A DNA stretch of 64,000 bases, from assembly GCA_964023205.1 (NCBI GenBank), contig OZ026834.1, forward strand, positions 30,480,756 through 30,544,755, read 5' to 3'. Within the stretch, counting starts at the first letter, position 1, and each line of letters begins with the position of its first letter. This document shows, piece after piece, positions 1 to 21,954 of the stretch. The translations under genes and the position numbers were made by a program. Source of the DNA: Lutraria lutraria (Eukaryota > Mollusca > Bivalvia > Venerida > Mactridae). Under the pieces are notes generated by a model. It made no database searches, was not told the DNA's origin, and saw only the letters and a list, made by a program, of their open reading frames with translations.

Positions 1-399
1 ATTACTAGTAGAAGCTAAATGTTCAAGGTGTGATTTTATTAACCTGCCAAAGCAGAATAATTACACGGTCGCTTATGAATTCAATTTATTTTTTAGCTTC
101 GTACCACAGTCGATAATTTTTTTTTATTTTACTGTTATTGAATGTTCCATTCTGCATGTTTATACAATATTATGTTGAGCATCGTTACATACATGTACAT
201 TCAACAACTGGTGCAACGAAAATTATCGTATAATCCATGAAAGTAATCGTGACTCACCGAAGCTAAAAATAAATGCAAGCATTGACTGTTAAATTATGCA
301 GCTTTGACAAATTAATAAAATCGCACAATACCATCACTAAACAGTCAGGCTTTAGATGGTACAACACCAAAGCTTTACAATAAAAAAGTAATATTTTAC

Positions 400-9250
<8,851 letters not shown>

Positions 9251-9825
9251 CAATAAGTTTTACCAAAATATATTTGAACGCGATTACTTCCCGTGAAGTC
9301 CATCTCATCATGTTCGCTATTTCTATATTCATCTGTATGATCCACTTTTTGTATACATTGTTAACAGTTCGTTAACATATTTATTTCTATTCTTGTGAGA
9401 TTTCTATTTAATTTTCTGAAGTTATATTGAAGTTCACAAATATGCTGATTAATATCTGGACTTATTTCTACATTGTGTTAAGAAGGATGCATGTAAAACT
9501 CATGATTTTGATTATGTTCACAACAAAATTATAATCATAAAAAAGATTAACTGTTTTCTTAAATGGGAAGTTTTATTCGGTCACCCGTGGGAATCCAACT
9601 TGCAGTTGCTAAACCAAAACCACTTGACCATGCAATGAGGCCTTTCATCGACTCTGTTAGTATAAAAATCGTTAACTAATATAGATCCTGGCGCCATTAT
9701 TATTTTGTGTTTTTTCTCCATTCTGATTGTTCATGTTAAATACTAGTACCACTGCACCATGATAAGTATGCCTTTTTCAAGTAATTTCTGTAGAATGTTT
9801 TTACCAAGTATTTTTATATCTTACA

Positions 9826-10005
9826 AAGGTGTTGCAAGTGGTGCCAACGCTCGTCTGTTCACCACCTCAGTGAGATATATATCCACCTATTAAGTTTCAT
9901 GTTGCTATCTCTTACAGTTTCTGAGTTATGAGCTACCTTAAAGCAATGTAACTGTGATCACAATTGCTCGACTTTTTCCTCAAACAGACGAGCTAAAAAC
10001 TAGCT
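9826..10005 (-). repeat. Interspersed repeat family E, copy 1
   Basis: On the minus strand it carries the block AGCTCATAACTCAGAAACTG followed by AGCAACATGAAACTT and a CTCACTGAGGTGGTGAAC stretch. Copies recur at 28,030-28,175, 62,030-62,215 and 62,648-62,800. No coding capacity; the type of element is unclear. Confidence 0.6.
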
Positions 10006-10600
10006 CAAGTTGAGTATTTTTATATTTAAAAACAACCTAAAGAAAAGTGTACTAATATATAGCAATTAGGCAGTGTCTCAAGTTGTAAATACATTTCGCC
10101 CGATGGTATTTTATGTTATAATTGGTTTGATAACATAATACTGTTTTTGCCATGTAACATCTGAATCTTATTTATGTAACTAAACTGTATTTGGAATTAT
10201 TGAATAAATTTTTTGGTTTGTATGTTTGCTTGTTGTCAATGTGTTCACAGGATTGTATAGTACTCAGATAATATATGTACTTGACAAAATTAAGTTGCCA
10301 TCTATATTTTTTCAGTATTATTACTTGTCATAAGTGCCTTTGTGATATTCATTGATATTAAATTAAATGTGTGTTTATACTTAGTTAAAATTCTGCTTTC
10401 TTTCAAACTAACAAACTGGTTTCAATATTTATTTGAATATAAGCGAAAGAAAGAGATAAGTAATAATACTGAAAAAATATAGGTGGCAACTTATCAAATT
10501 TTGGACATACACATAGTATATGTATGCAAGTTCTTAACAAATCATTACTCCAACACATGAGAACACTTCAATTGTACATGCCATTACTGTCAAGAAAATA
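10006..10600. other. Intergenic AT-rich sequence, nothing recognised
   Basis: No supported exon, RNA gene or repeat boundary was found. An ATAAATTTTTTGG motif and other AT runs are present but no gene end can be assigned to them on the plus strand. Confidence 0.4.
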
Positions 10601-11945
10601 CAAAAAAACAACGTAATTTACATTTATTTATAACAACAAAAACATAAATAACGCAATATTTATTCATAATGACAAAAACATACTTGTCGTTTACATAATA
10701 TTTTTTTCTTTCTTTAAGATCTTCAAATAACGCATTTAATCATGTAACATGACAAATGCAATGGTTAACATGAGATATTTATATACATGTACAGATTCAT
10801 GATATTACTCTGCCGTATCATTGAAAAACTGTGCGCAAACTGAATGGCCCAGGAAAAACCAGAGATAAAACCCTGTAGGGAAAAAACCTATGGAAACCTG
10901 TACCCCATGTCAAGTTTCAGATTGCAGAGCATATGGGGCCACACTCTTTCTAAATGCGAAATTTAAGTCAATAGTATAATGATTATACAAAAATCTACAA
11001 CCGAAATTGTTTTATATATTAACAGAATCTGGTGGAGTACTTTATGAAAATTGTCTCAAAAAGCATGTGCTTATAAAAAAGTTTAAACAACTGCAAATGA
11101 ACAATGATTACAATACAATGGACAATACAGACAAGACCTTTATACAAAAATTTACAACAAGCATGAAGCATTTAGTTAGTCCGGAAACAAATATTCAGAA
11201 AATTCTGAATTTACAACTTATTTCCATACAATAAATCACCCAATTTAAGACATGTTTCCTAGAAAGATAAAATAGCTGGCATAAGAAAAGTTTTGTAAAC
11301 GTGTATAAAGCTTTTAAGAAATGCTACATACATTACAACAAGTATAAAATCACAATGTTTTCATAACCTTATAGTGTTGCTCAAAAGAGGTCTAACAAAA
11401 ACTGTTTAATTTAACAAAAGGTCATCATTACAAGTTATCATAATAAAGTAAGTTATCGGAATAACGATCCCCAACATTTTAATTTGAAGTTTTAAGCAGC
11501 ATTTGCCGATTTCAAACATGCCCTGCTTACTTTCACAAAAATATACATAATGTATTTTACCTTGGAAAATGAAGCTTGTCAAAGTATGTCAAATGAAAAG
11601 GTAAAATATTCCACATTTTGGCAACTATAACACAGCTTAAAATCTGTGCAAATCAATGTAATAAAGCAATTCTATAAATTAACAGCCATTCTGCCATGCA
11701 TGTTTTCTTCAACTGGAATATCTCAACTAGTTTTGTTTTTCTCTTAAAAAAGTGTGCTTGTAAGCCAAACACCAACTTTCTCTGAATTTAATGGAACTGA
11801 TTGAAGCCAATGCATAATAACATTTTTTGTTCTGTCTCATGTAATATTAACCCAATAAAATGCTTGAAACTGTCACTACAAGTTCTTCTGTTTCTAACAA
11901 CTCTTAGAAGATTCTTTAAGGATAAGTTGTCAGCTGAACTGTTAT
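10600..11945 (-). ncRNA. Putative terminal exon of a minus-strand spliced transcript
   Basis: A strong acceptor on the minus strand (TTTATTTATTACAG, exon from 11,945) leads into about 1.3 kb without a clear donor. AATAAA motifs lie near the far end (TTTATT on the plus strand at about 10,623 and 10,659), as in a last exon. One frame is open for the first 51 codons and starts with two leftover bases, so a protein C-terminus is possible, but no family is recognised. It fits downstream of the exon-like blocks at 12,221-12,368 and 12,605-12,749. Strand and splicing are inferred from motifs only. Confidence 0.35.
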
Positions 11946-12199
11946 CTGTAATAAATAAAACAAATTAAATACCATAAATGTGTGGTACTGCAGTATTTCA
12001 TCTTTTCGACTAACAACACATAAAAAGAATTTAAGAACACAAGTTAATGCTACAATCACAAGTCAACATCAAAAACAAATATCAAAACGCAAATTATAAC
12101 TATATATAGTCATTTAGAACCAACCCTTAAAACTGACTGAATAAAGGACTGCAAGCAAACTCCTACTAAACAACACCCACTGAACCGCAGATGCACTGA

Positions 12200-13080
12200 A
12201 TCAAACACAAGAACACTTACGTTGAGACGCTATGCACTTTACTTGACCCTGACCTTTGCACCCATCGAGACTAACGCAATCTTGACTATCAAGAGTGCGG
12301 AGCTTTGATCTTAAGTTGGTATCCCTCAATTGATGAGGGCCTCATTCCAGGAGTCAACAATTTGACTGCTGAAATAAAGAAAATACTCATAAATACAGAG
12401 CTGGTTGAATCAGTTGGCATCATGTATATCTTACACCCAAAGATGAAAATCATGACTACTTAGAATGCTTGAACACAACAATTTTGATTACACAGATCAT
12501 GCAAACAGAATGGCTGACAAAAGAAACAAGCAGATGACAGACCAGTTCAACAGTTTCAACTGAAGGACAATTTGTCACAAATGTCAAGAAGCAAACGTAC
12601 TTACATTCTGGTGCTGTGCAGCATCCGCTAGCACTAATCTCGGCAACCATTGAGAACAAGAGCTTGCCATCAATCTGTGTGCCGAGCTTCCCTGTACTAT
12701 TGGGTTCCCTCGATGAGGGTCTTCATTCAAGAGACAACATATCCCACTGCTGAAGTGAAGGAATCACACTCATCAATACAGAGCTGGAGGAATCATTTTG
12801 TACATATTACTTACACACAATTGAAAACTACTTAGTATGCTCCTAATCTACAATGCTAAACAGATCACATAGACCAAATGATTGACAAAAAGAAGCAAGC
12901 AGACAACTGACACATTCAACAGCACCAATAAAAGTACAGATGTCAAGAAGCAAAAGTATTTACATTAGGATGGTGTGCAGCAAACGTTGACCCTGACCAT
13001 GGCAACCTTTGAGACAAAGATCTTCCTCCTCATGGTGCCGTTTTTCTCTTGAAGGTGTCCGGGTACTTTTCGTACTTGCT
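12200..13080 (-). repeat. Three diverged tandem units with exon-like cores
   Basis: Three copies of a unit of about 360-385 bp, each with a minus-strand donor-like end at 12,221, 12,605 and 12,964. The first two are perfect GTAAGT. Two also have a strong acceptor (TTTATTTCAG and TTCACTTCAG, exons from 12,368 and 12,749), which defines exon-like blocks of 148 and 145 bp. Shared words include GACAAAAGAAACAAGCAGA-type spacer and GTGCTGTGCAGC near the donors. The middle block is open in one frame throughout, but its sister is not, so conserved coding is not supported. Tandem exon duplication in a non-coding transcript is the simplest reading. Confidence 0.5.
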
Positions 13081-16000
13081 CTCAAAAACAACCAGCTCAC
13101 ATTGCATACATGATGAAAAACACACGTCAACATAAAATGCAAAAATGGCTGAGTTAAACAAAGGGCATCACAAAAACGTTCAAGTTTAGATATCAAATGC
13201 ATTTAAAGACACAAAGAACATCACATTCAAAAGACAAAGACTACCACAGTATACAAACAAAGAGCATGACATACAAGTCCAAAGATAACTTCAGCAAATG
13301 TTAGTTATAGGGAGGGCATCACAATTATACGGAACAATAAATTCGACAAGAGTTAATAAACAAAAGACAAGGACTATTACACTTCATAAACAGAGAGAAT
13401 CACATACAAGTCAAAATATAAGTTCAGCAAATGTTAGATATAGGGTGGGCATCACATATATACACAAAAACAAGGTCGACTAAAGTTAGTAAACAAAGAA
13501 AATCACATACAAGCCCTAATATATGTAAAGCAAATGTTAGTTATAGGGAGGGCATCACATATATACACAAAAACAAGGTCGACTAAAGTTAGTTAACAAA
13601 GAGAATCACATACAAGTCCTAATATATGTTAAGCAGATGTTAGTTACAGGGAGGGCATCACATATATACACAAAAACAAGGTCGACTAAAGTTAGTTAAC
13701 AAAGAGAATCACATACAAGTCCTAATATATGTTAAGCAGATGTTAGTTACAGGGAGGGCATCACATATATACACAAAAACAAGGTCGACTAAAGTTAGTT
13801 AACAAAGAGAATCACACACAATTCCTAATATATGTTAAGCAAATGTTAGTTATAGGGAGGGCATCACATATATACACAAAAACAAGGTCGACTAAAGTTA
13901 GTACACAAAGAGAATCATATACAAGTCCTAATATATGTTAAGCAAATGTTAGTTATAGGGAGGGCATCACATATATACACAAAAAACAAGGTCGACTAAA
14001 GTTAGTAAACAAAGAGAATCACATACAGTCCTAATATATGTTAAGCAAATGTTAGTTATTGGGAGGGCATCACATATATAAACAAAAACAAGGTCGACTA
14101 AAGTTAGTAAACAAAGAGAATCACATACAAGCCCTAATATATGTTAAGCAAATGTAACTCTTAGGGAGGGCATCACATATATAAACAAAAACAAGGTCGA
14201 CTAAAGTTAGTAAACAAAGAGAATCACATACAAGCCCTAATATATGTTAAGCAAATGTAAGTCTTAGGGAGGGCATCACATATATAAACAAAAACAAGGT
14301 CGACTAAAGTTAGTAAACAAAGAGAATCACATACAAGCCCTAATATATGTTAAGCAAATGTAAGTCATAGGGAGGGCATCACATATATAAACAAAAACAA
14401 GGTCGACTAAAGTTAGTAAACAAAGAGAATCACATACAAGTCCAAATATAAGTTAAGCAAATGTTAGTTATAGGGAGGGCATCACATATATACACAAAAA
14501 CAAGGTCAACTAAAGTTAGTAAACAGAGGGAATCACATACAAGTCCAAATATAAGTAAAGCAAATGTTAGTTATAAGGAGGGCATCACAGATATACACAA
14601 AAACAAGGTCAACTAAAGTTAGTACCCAAAGAGAATCACATACAAGTCCAATTATAAGTAAAGCAAATGTTAGTTATAGGGAGGGCATCACATATACATA
14701 TATACAAAATCAAAGTCGACTAGAGTTAGTACACAAACAGCAACACATACAAGTCCAAAAAAGAATGTTAGTTATAGAGGGCATCATAAATACATACAAA
14801 AAGATGGTCGACCACAGAAAAAGATGCACAAGAAGAGATAGTGAGACTGAAAGTTTGGCTCGGTGTAAGAAGGGCAGGGACGCCGGAAACCCTGTAATGT
14901 TACGAATAACACCCACCTACCCAATTATACATTATTAAAGGTCTCCTGAAACATGGAAAATTAAATACCAGCTGCATAAATAGTATTAGAAAAGTTTTGT
15001 TCACTCACCTAAGCAAACCCACTGAAGTGACAAGTAAGGTAAAACAGATTCCTTCACACGCAATTCTTGTTTCCTACCAGAAGTCGCGAGTTTCTTACCA
15101 GAATCAACCGAATCTTCACATGCTCTCAAAAACAACCAGCTCACATTCCATACATGATGCAAACACACACGTCACCATAAACTGCAAAAAAGAATGGGTT
15201 AAACAAAGGACATCATAAAAACGTTCAAATATAGCAGTTAAATGTACATGTAGTTAAAACATAAAGAATATCACATATAAAGGACAAGGACGACCACAGT
15301 TTATGAACAAATAGGGTAACATACAAGTCGAAATATAAGTTAAGCAAATGTTAGTTATAGGGTGGGCATCATATATATATATATATATCAATATACAAAA
15401 AAAGTCAACTATAATCAGTAACCAAAGAGTAACACATACAAGTCCAAATATAAGTTAAGCAGATGTTAGTTATAGAGAGGGCATCACATATATACACAAA
15501 AACAAGGTCGACAAAAATTAGTTAACAAAGAGAAGCACATACAAATATATGTTAAGTAAATGTTAGTTACAGGGAGGGCATCACATATATACACAAAAAC
15601 AAGGTCAACTAATGCTAGTAAACAAAGAGAATCACATACAAGTCCTAATATATGTTAAGCAAATGTTAGTTACAGGGAGGGCATCACATATATACACAAA
15701 AACAACGTCGACTAAAGTTAGTACACAAAGAGAATCACATACAAGTCCTAATATATGTTAAGCAAATGTTAGTTATAAGGAGGGCATCACATATATACAC
15801 AAAAAACAAGGCCGACTAAAGTTAGTAAACAAAGAGAATCACATAGAAGTCCTAATATATGTAAAGCAAATGTTAGTTATTGGGAGGGCATCACATATAT
15901 AAACAAAAACAAGGTTGACTAAAGTTAGTACACAAAGAGAATCACATAGAAGTCCTAATATATGTTAAGGAAATGTTAGTTATAGGGAGGGCATCACATA

Positions 16001-19000
16001 TATACACAAAAAACAAGGCCGACTAAAGTTAGTAAACAAAGAGAATCACATAGAAGTCCTAATATATGTAAAGCAAATGTTAGTTATGTGGAGGGCATTA
16101 CATATATAAACAAAAACAAGGTTGACTTAAGTTAGTAAACAAAGAGAATCACATACAAGTCCAAATATATGTTAAGCAAATTTTAGTTATAGGGAGGGCA
16201 TCACATACATACACAAAAACAAGGTCGACTAAAGTTAGTAAACAGAGGGAATCACATACAAGTCCAAATATAAGTAAAGCAAATGTTAGTTATAAGGAGG
16301 GCATCACAGATATACACAAAAACAAGGTCAATTAAAGTTAGTACCCAAAGAGAATCACATACAAGTCCAAATATAAGTAAAGCAAATGTTAGTTATAGGG
16401 AGGGCATCACATATACATATATACAAAATCAAAGTCGACTAGAGTTAGTAAACAAACAGCAACACATACAAGTCCAAAAAAGAATGTTAGTTATAGAGGG
16501 CATCATAAATACATACAAAAAGGTCGACCACAGAAAAAGATGCACAAGAAGAGATAGTGAGACTGAAAGTTTGGCTCGGTGTAAGAAGGGCAGGGACGCC
16601 GGAACCCTGTAATGTTACGAATAACACCCACCTACCCAATTATACATTATTAAAGGTCTCCTGAAACATGGAAAATTAAATACCAGCTGCATAAATAGTA
16701 TTAGAAAAGTTTTGTTCACTCACCTAAGCAAACCCACTGAAGTGACAAGTAAGGTAAACAGATTCCTTCACACGCAATTCTTGTTTCCTACCAGAAGTCG
16801 CGAGTTTCTTACCAGAATCAACCGAATCTTCACATGCTCTCAAAAACAACCAGCTCACATTCCATACATGATGCAAACACACACGTCACCATAAACTGCA
16901 AAAAGTACTGGGTTAAACAAAGGACATCACAAAAACATTCAAATATAGAAGTTAAACGTAGTTAAAGACACAAAGAATATCACATTCAAAAGACAAGGAC
17001 AACCACAGTTTATGAACAAAGAGGATAACATACAAGTCAAAATATAAGTTAAGCAAATGTTAGATATAGGGTGGGCATCATATATGTATACATAGATATA
17101 CAAAAAAAGTCAACTACAGTCAGTAAACAAAGAGCAACACATACAAGTCCAAATATAAGTTAAGCAAATGTTAGATATAGAGAGGGCATCACATATATAA
17201 ACAAAAACAAGGTCGTCTAAAGTTAGTTAACAAAGAGAATCACATACAAGTTCAAATATATGTTAAGCAAATGTTAGTTATAGAGAGGGCCTCACATATA
17301 TACACAAAAACAAGGTCGACTGAAGTTAGTAAACAAAGAGAATCACATACAATTCCTAATATATTGCAAATGTTAGTTATAGGGAGGGCATCACATATAT
17401 ACACAAAAAACAAGGTCGACTAAAGTTAGTAAATAAAGAGAATCACATACAAGTCCTAATATAAGTTCAGCAAATGTTAGTTATAGAGAGGGCGTCACAT
17501 ATTTACACAAAAACAAGGTAGACTAAAGTTAGTAAACAAAGAGAATCACATACAAGTCCTAATATATGTAAAGCAAATGTTAGTTATAGGGAGGGCATCA
17601 CATATATACACAAAAACAAGGTCAACTAAAGTTAGTAAACAAAGAGAATCACATACAAGTCCAAATATAAGTTAAGCAAATGTTAGTTATAGGGAGGGCA
17701 TCACATATATACACAAAAACAAGGTCGACTAAAGTTAGTAAACAAAGAGAATCACATACAAGTCCAAATATAAGTAAAGCAAATGTTAGTTATAGGGAGG
17801 GCATCACATATTCATATATACAAAATCAAAGTCAACTAGAGTTAGTACACAAACAGCAACACATACAAGTCCAAAAAAGAATGTTAGTTATAGAGGGCAT
17901 CATAAATACATACAAAAAGGTCGACCACAGAAAAAGATGCACAAGAAGAGATAGTGAGACTGAAAGTTTGGCTCGGTGTAAGAAGGGCAGGGACGCCGGA
18001 AACCCTGTAATGTTACGAATAACACCCACCTACCCAATTATACATTATTAAAGGTCTCCTGAAACAAGGAAAATTAAATACCAGCTGCATAAATAGTATT
18101 AGAAAAGTTTTGTTCACTCACCTAAGCAAACCCACTGAAGTGACAAGTAAGGTAAACAGATTCCTTCACACGCAATTCTTGTTTCCTACCAGAAGTCGCG
18201 AGTTTCTTACCAGAATCAACCGAATCTTCACATGCTCTCAAAAACAACCAGCTCACATTCCATACATGATGCAAACACACACGTCACCATAAACTGCAAA
18301 AAGTACTGGGTTAAACAAAGGACTTCACAAAAACGTTCAAATATAGAAGTTAAATGTAGTTAAAGACACAAAGAATATCACATTCAAAAGACAAGGACAA
18401 CCACAGTTTATGAACAAAGAGGATAACATACAAGTCAAAATATAAGTTAAGCAAATGTTAGATATAGGGTGGGCATCATATATATATACATAGATATACA
18501 AAAAAAGTCAACTACAGTCAGTAAACAAAGAGCAACACATACAAGTCCAAATATAAGAAAACAAGGTCGTCTAAAGTTAGTTAACAAAGAGAATCACATA
18601 CAAGTTCAAATATATGTTAAGCAAATGTTAGTTATAGAGAGGGCCTCACATATATACACAAAAACAAGGTCGACTGAAGTTAGTAAACAAAGAGAATCAC
18701 ATACAATTCCTAATATATGTTAAGCAAATGTTAGTTATAGGGAGGGCATCACAAATATACACAAAAAAACAAGGTCGACTAAAGTTAGTAAATAAAGAGA
18801 ATCACATACAAGCCCTAATATATGTTAAGCAAATGTTAGTTATAGGGAGGGCATCACATATATACATAAAAAACAAGGTCGACTGAAGTTAGTAAACAAA
18901 GAAAATCACATACAAGCCCTAATATATGTTAAGCAAATGTTAGTTATAGGGAGGGCATCACATATATAGACAAAAAACAAGGTCGACTAAAGTTAGTAAA

Positions 19001-21790
19001 TAAAGAGAATCACATACAAGCCCTAATATATGTTAAGCAAATGTTAGTTATAGGGAGGGCATCACATATATACATAAAAAACAAGGTCGACTAAAGTTAG
19101 TAAACAAAGAAAATCACATACAAGCCCTAATATATGTTAAGCAAATGTTAGTTATAGGGAGGGCATCACATATATAGACAAAAAACAAGGTCGACTTAAG
19201 TTAGTAAATAAAGAGAATCACATACAAGTCCTAATATATGTAAAGCAAATGTTAGTTATAGGGAGGGCATCACATATATACACAAAAACAAGGTCAACTA
19301 AAGTTAGTAAACAAAGAAAATCACATACAAGTCCAAATATAAGTTAAGCAAATGTTAGTTATAGGGAGGGCATCACATATATACACAAAAACAAGGTCAA
19401 CTAAAGTTAGTAAACAAAGAGAATCATATACAAGTCCAAATATAAGTAAAGCAAATGTTAGTTATAGGGAGGGCATCATATATTCATATATACAAAATCA
19501 AAGTCGACTAGAGTTAGTACACAAACAGCAACACATACAAGTCCAAAAAAGAATGTTAGTTATAGAGGGCATCATAAATACATACAAAAAGGTCGACCAC
19601 AGAAAAAGATGCACAAGAAGAGATAGTGAGACTGAAAGTTTGGCTCGGTGTAAGAAGGGCAGGGACGCCGGAAACCCTGTAATGTTACGAATAACACCCA
19701 CCTACCCAATTATACATTATTAAAGGTCTCCTGAAACAAGGAAAATTAAATACCAGCTGCATAAATAGTATTAGAAAAGTTTTGTTCACTCACCTAAGCA
19801 AACCCACTGAAGTGACAAGTAAGGTAAACAGATTCCTTCACACGCAAATTCTTGTTTCCTACCAGAAGTCGCGAGTTTCTTACCAGAATCAACCGAATCT
19901 TCACTTGCTCTTAAAAACAACCAGCTCACATTCCATACATGATGCAAACACACACGTCACCATAAACTGCAAAAAGTACTGGGTTAAACAAAGGACATCA
20001 CAAAAACGTTCAAATATAGAAGTTAAACGTAGTTAAAGACACAAAGAATATCACATTCAAAAGACAAGGACGACCACAGTTTATGAACAAAGAGCATAAC
20101 ATACAAGTCGAAATATAAGTTAAGCAAATGTTAGTTATAGGGTGGGCATCATATATATATACATAGATATACAAAAAAAGTCAACTATAGTCAGTAAACA
20201 AAGAGCAACACATACAAGTCCAAATATAAGTTAAGCAAATGTTAGATAATTTTTATAGAGAGGGCATCACATATATAAACAAAAACTAGGTTGACTAAAG
20301 TTAGTTAACAAAGAGAAGCACATACATATATATGTTAAGTAAATGTTAGTTATAGAGAGGGCATCATATATATACACAAAAACAAGGTCGACTAAAGTTA
20401 GTAAACAAAGAGAATCACATAGAAGTCCAAATGTAAGTTAAGCAAATGTTAGTTATAAAGAGGGCATCACATATATACACAAAAACAAGCTCGACTTAAG
20501 TTAGTAAACAAAGAGAATCACATACAAGTCCAAATGTAAGTTAAGCAAATGTTAGTTATAAAGAGGGCATCACATATATACACAAAAACAAGGTCGACTA
20601 AAGTTAGTAAACAAAGAGAATCACATACAAGTTCAAATATATGTTAAGCAAATGTTAGTTATAGGGAGGGCATCACATATATACACAAAAAACAAGGTCG
20701 ACTAAAGTTAATAAACAAAGATAATCACATACAAGTTCAAATATAAGTTAGGCAAATGTTAGTTATAGGGAGGGCATCACATATATACACAAAAAAAAAG
20801 GTCGACTAAAGTTAATAAACAAAGATAATCACATACAAGTTCAAATATAAGTTAAGCAAATGTTAGTTATAGGGAGGGCATCACATATATACACAAAAAA
20901 CAAGGTCGACTAAAGTTAATAAACAAAGATAATCACATACAAGTTCAAATATATGTTAAGCAAATGTTAGTTATAGGGAGGGCATCACATATATACACAA
21001 AAAACAAGGTCGACTAAAGTTAGTAAATAAAGAGAATCACATACAAGTTCAAATATATGTTAAGCAAAAGTTAGTTATAGGGAGGGCATCACATATATAC
21101 ACAAAAAACAAGGTCGACTAAAGTTAGTAAATAAAGAGAATCACATACTATCCCTAATATATGTTAAGCAAATGTTAGTTATAGAGAGGGCATCACATAT
21201 ATACACAAAAACAAGGTTGACTAAAGTAAATAAACAAAGATAATCACATACAAGTTCAAATATAAGTTAAGCAAATGTTAGTTATAGAGAGGGCCTCACA
21301 TATATACACAAAAACAAGGTCGACCAAAGTTAATAAACAAAGAGAATCACATACAAGTCCAAATATGAGTTAAGTAAATGTTAGTTATAGGGAGGGCATC
21401 ACATATATACACAAAAATAAGGTCGACTAAAGTTAGTAATCAAAGAGAATCACATACAAGTCCAAATATAAGTTAAGCAAATGTTAGTTATAGGGAGGGC
21501 ATCACATATACATATATACAAAATCAAAGTCGACTAGAGTTAGTAAACAAACAGCAACACATACAAGTCCAAATAGAATGTTAGTTATAGAGAGAGCATC
21601 ATAAATACATACAAAAAGAAGGTCGACCACAAGATAAGATGTACAATAAAGATAGTGAAACTGAAAGTTTGGCTCGGTGTAAGAAGGGCAGGGACGCCGG
21701 AAACCCTGTAATGTTACGAATAACACCCACCTACCCAATTATACATGATTAAAGGTCTCCTGAAACAAGGAGAAACAAATACAAGTTACA
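13060..21790. repeat. Higher-order satellite: about 58 monomers of 103 bp in five blocks, with repeated spacers
   Basis: The monomer contains GTTAGTTATAGGGAGGGCAT, then a CACATATATACACA stretch, AACAAGGTCGACTAAAGTT, AACAAAGAGAATCACATA and CAAATGTTAG. Successive GGGCATCAC words at 13,551, 13,654, 13,757, 13,860 and 13,963 give a period of exactly 103 bp. Blocks lie at about 13,300-14,760, 15,300-16,470, 17,030-17,880, 18,430-19,545 and 20,110-21,590. Four near-identical spacers of about 540 bp and a fifth partial one separate or end them; a partial one begins the array. A landmark word in the spacer (CAGGGACGCCGG) recurs at 14,875, 16,591, 17,988, 19,660 and 21,689, so macro-units are 1,716, 1,397, 1,672 and 2,029 bp. 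They differ mainly in monomer number. Open frames in it are chance products: 103 is not a multiple of 3. Confidence 0.92.
14770..15300. repeat. Satellite spacer block, copy 1, with splice-like motifs
   Basis: First of four near-identical spacers; the others are at about 16,470-17,030, 17,880-18,430 and 19,545-20,110. On the minus strand each holds a donor-like TTAG|GTGAGT, exon side ending at 15,009, 16,724, 18,122 and 19,794, preceded by about 113 bp that follow an acceptor-like TTGTTTTTGAGAG. The plus strand also has acceptor-like TTTCCTACCAG and TTTCTTACCAG in the same place, so transcript strand cannot be settled. In the three later copies one minus frame is open for about 37 codons and then hits TAG at the donor. 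No protein family is recognised. Confidence 0.5.
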
Positions 21791-21954
21791 TAAAAGTACA
21801 GTTCTCTCTACAAAAAGCATGAATCCCTCTATCAGAAAAAGGTAAAATGTACCATTACAGGTGCATTTATTAGGGAAGATTTGGTAAGTACCAAAGAAAG
21901 CAATTTAGAGCATAATTATCATTAAATAGAGTGTAAAACTATCAAACAACTCAC

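Noticed and set aside
14564..20036. Open frames of 60-124 codons in the satellite (for example 14,564-14,938, 17,680-18,051, 19,352-19,723) beginning MLVIGRAS or MLVIRRAS
   Set aside because: They read through 103-bp monomers into the spacer, and 103 is not a multiple of 3, so successive monomers are read in different frames. They recur only because the DNA is repeated.
13300..21600. CRISPR-like or telomeric array
   Set aside because: The 103-bp monomers are contiguous with no unique spacers between repeats, the genome is eukaryotic, and the unit is not a telomere motif.
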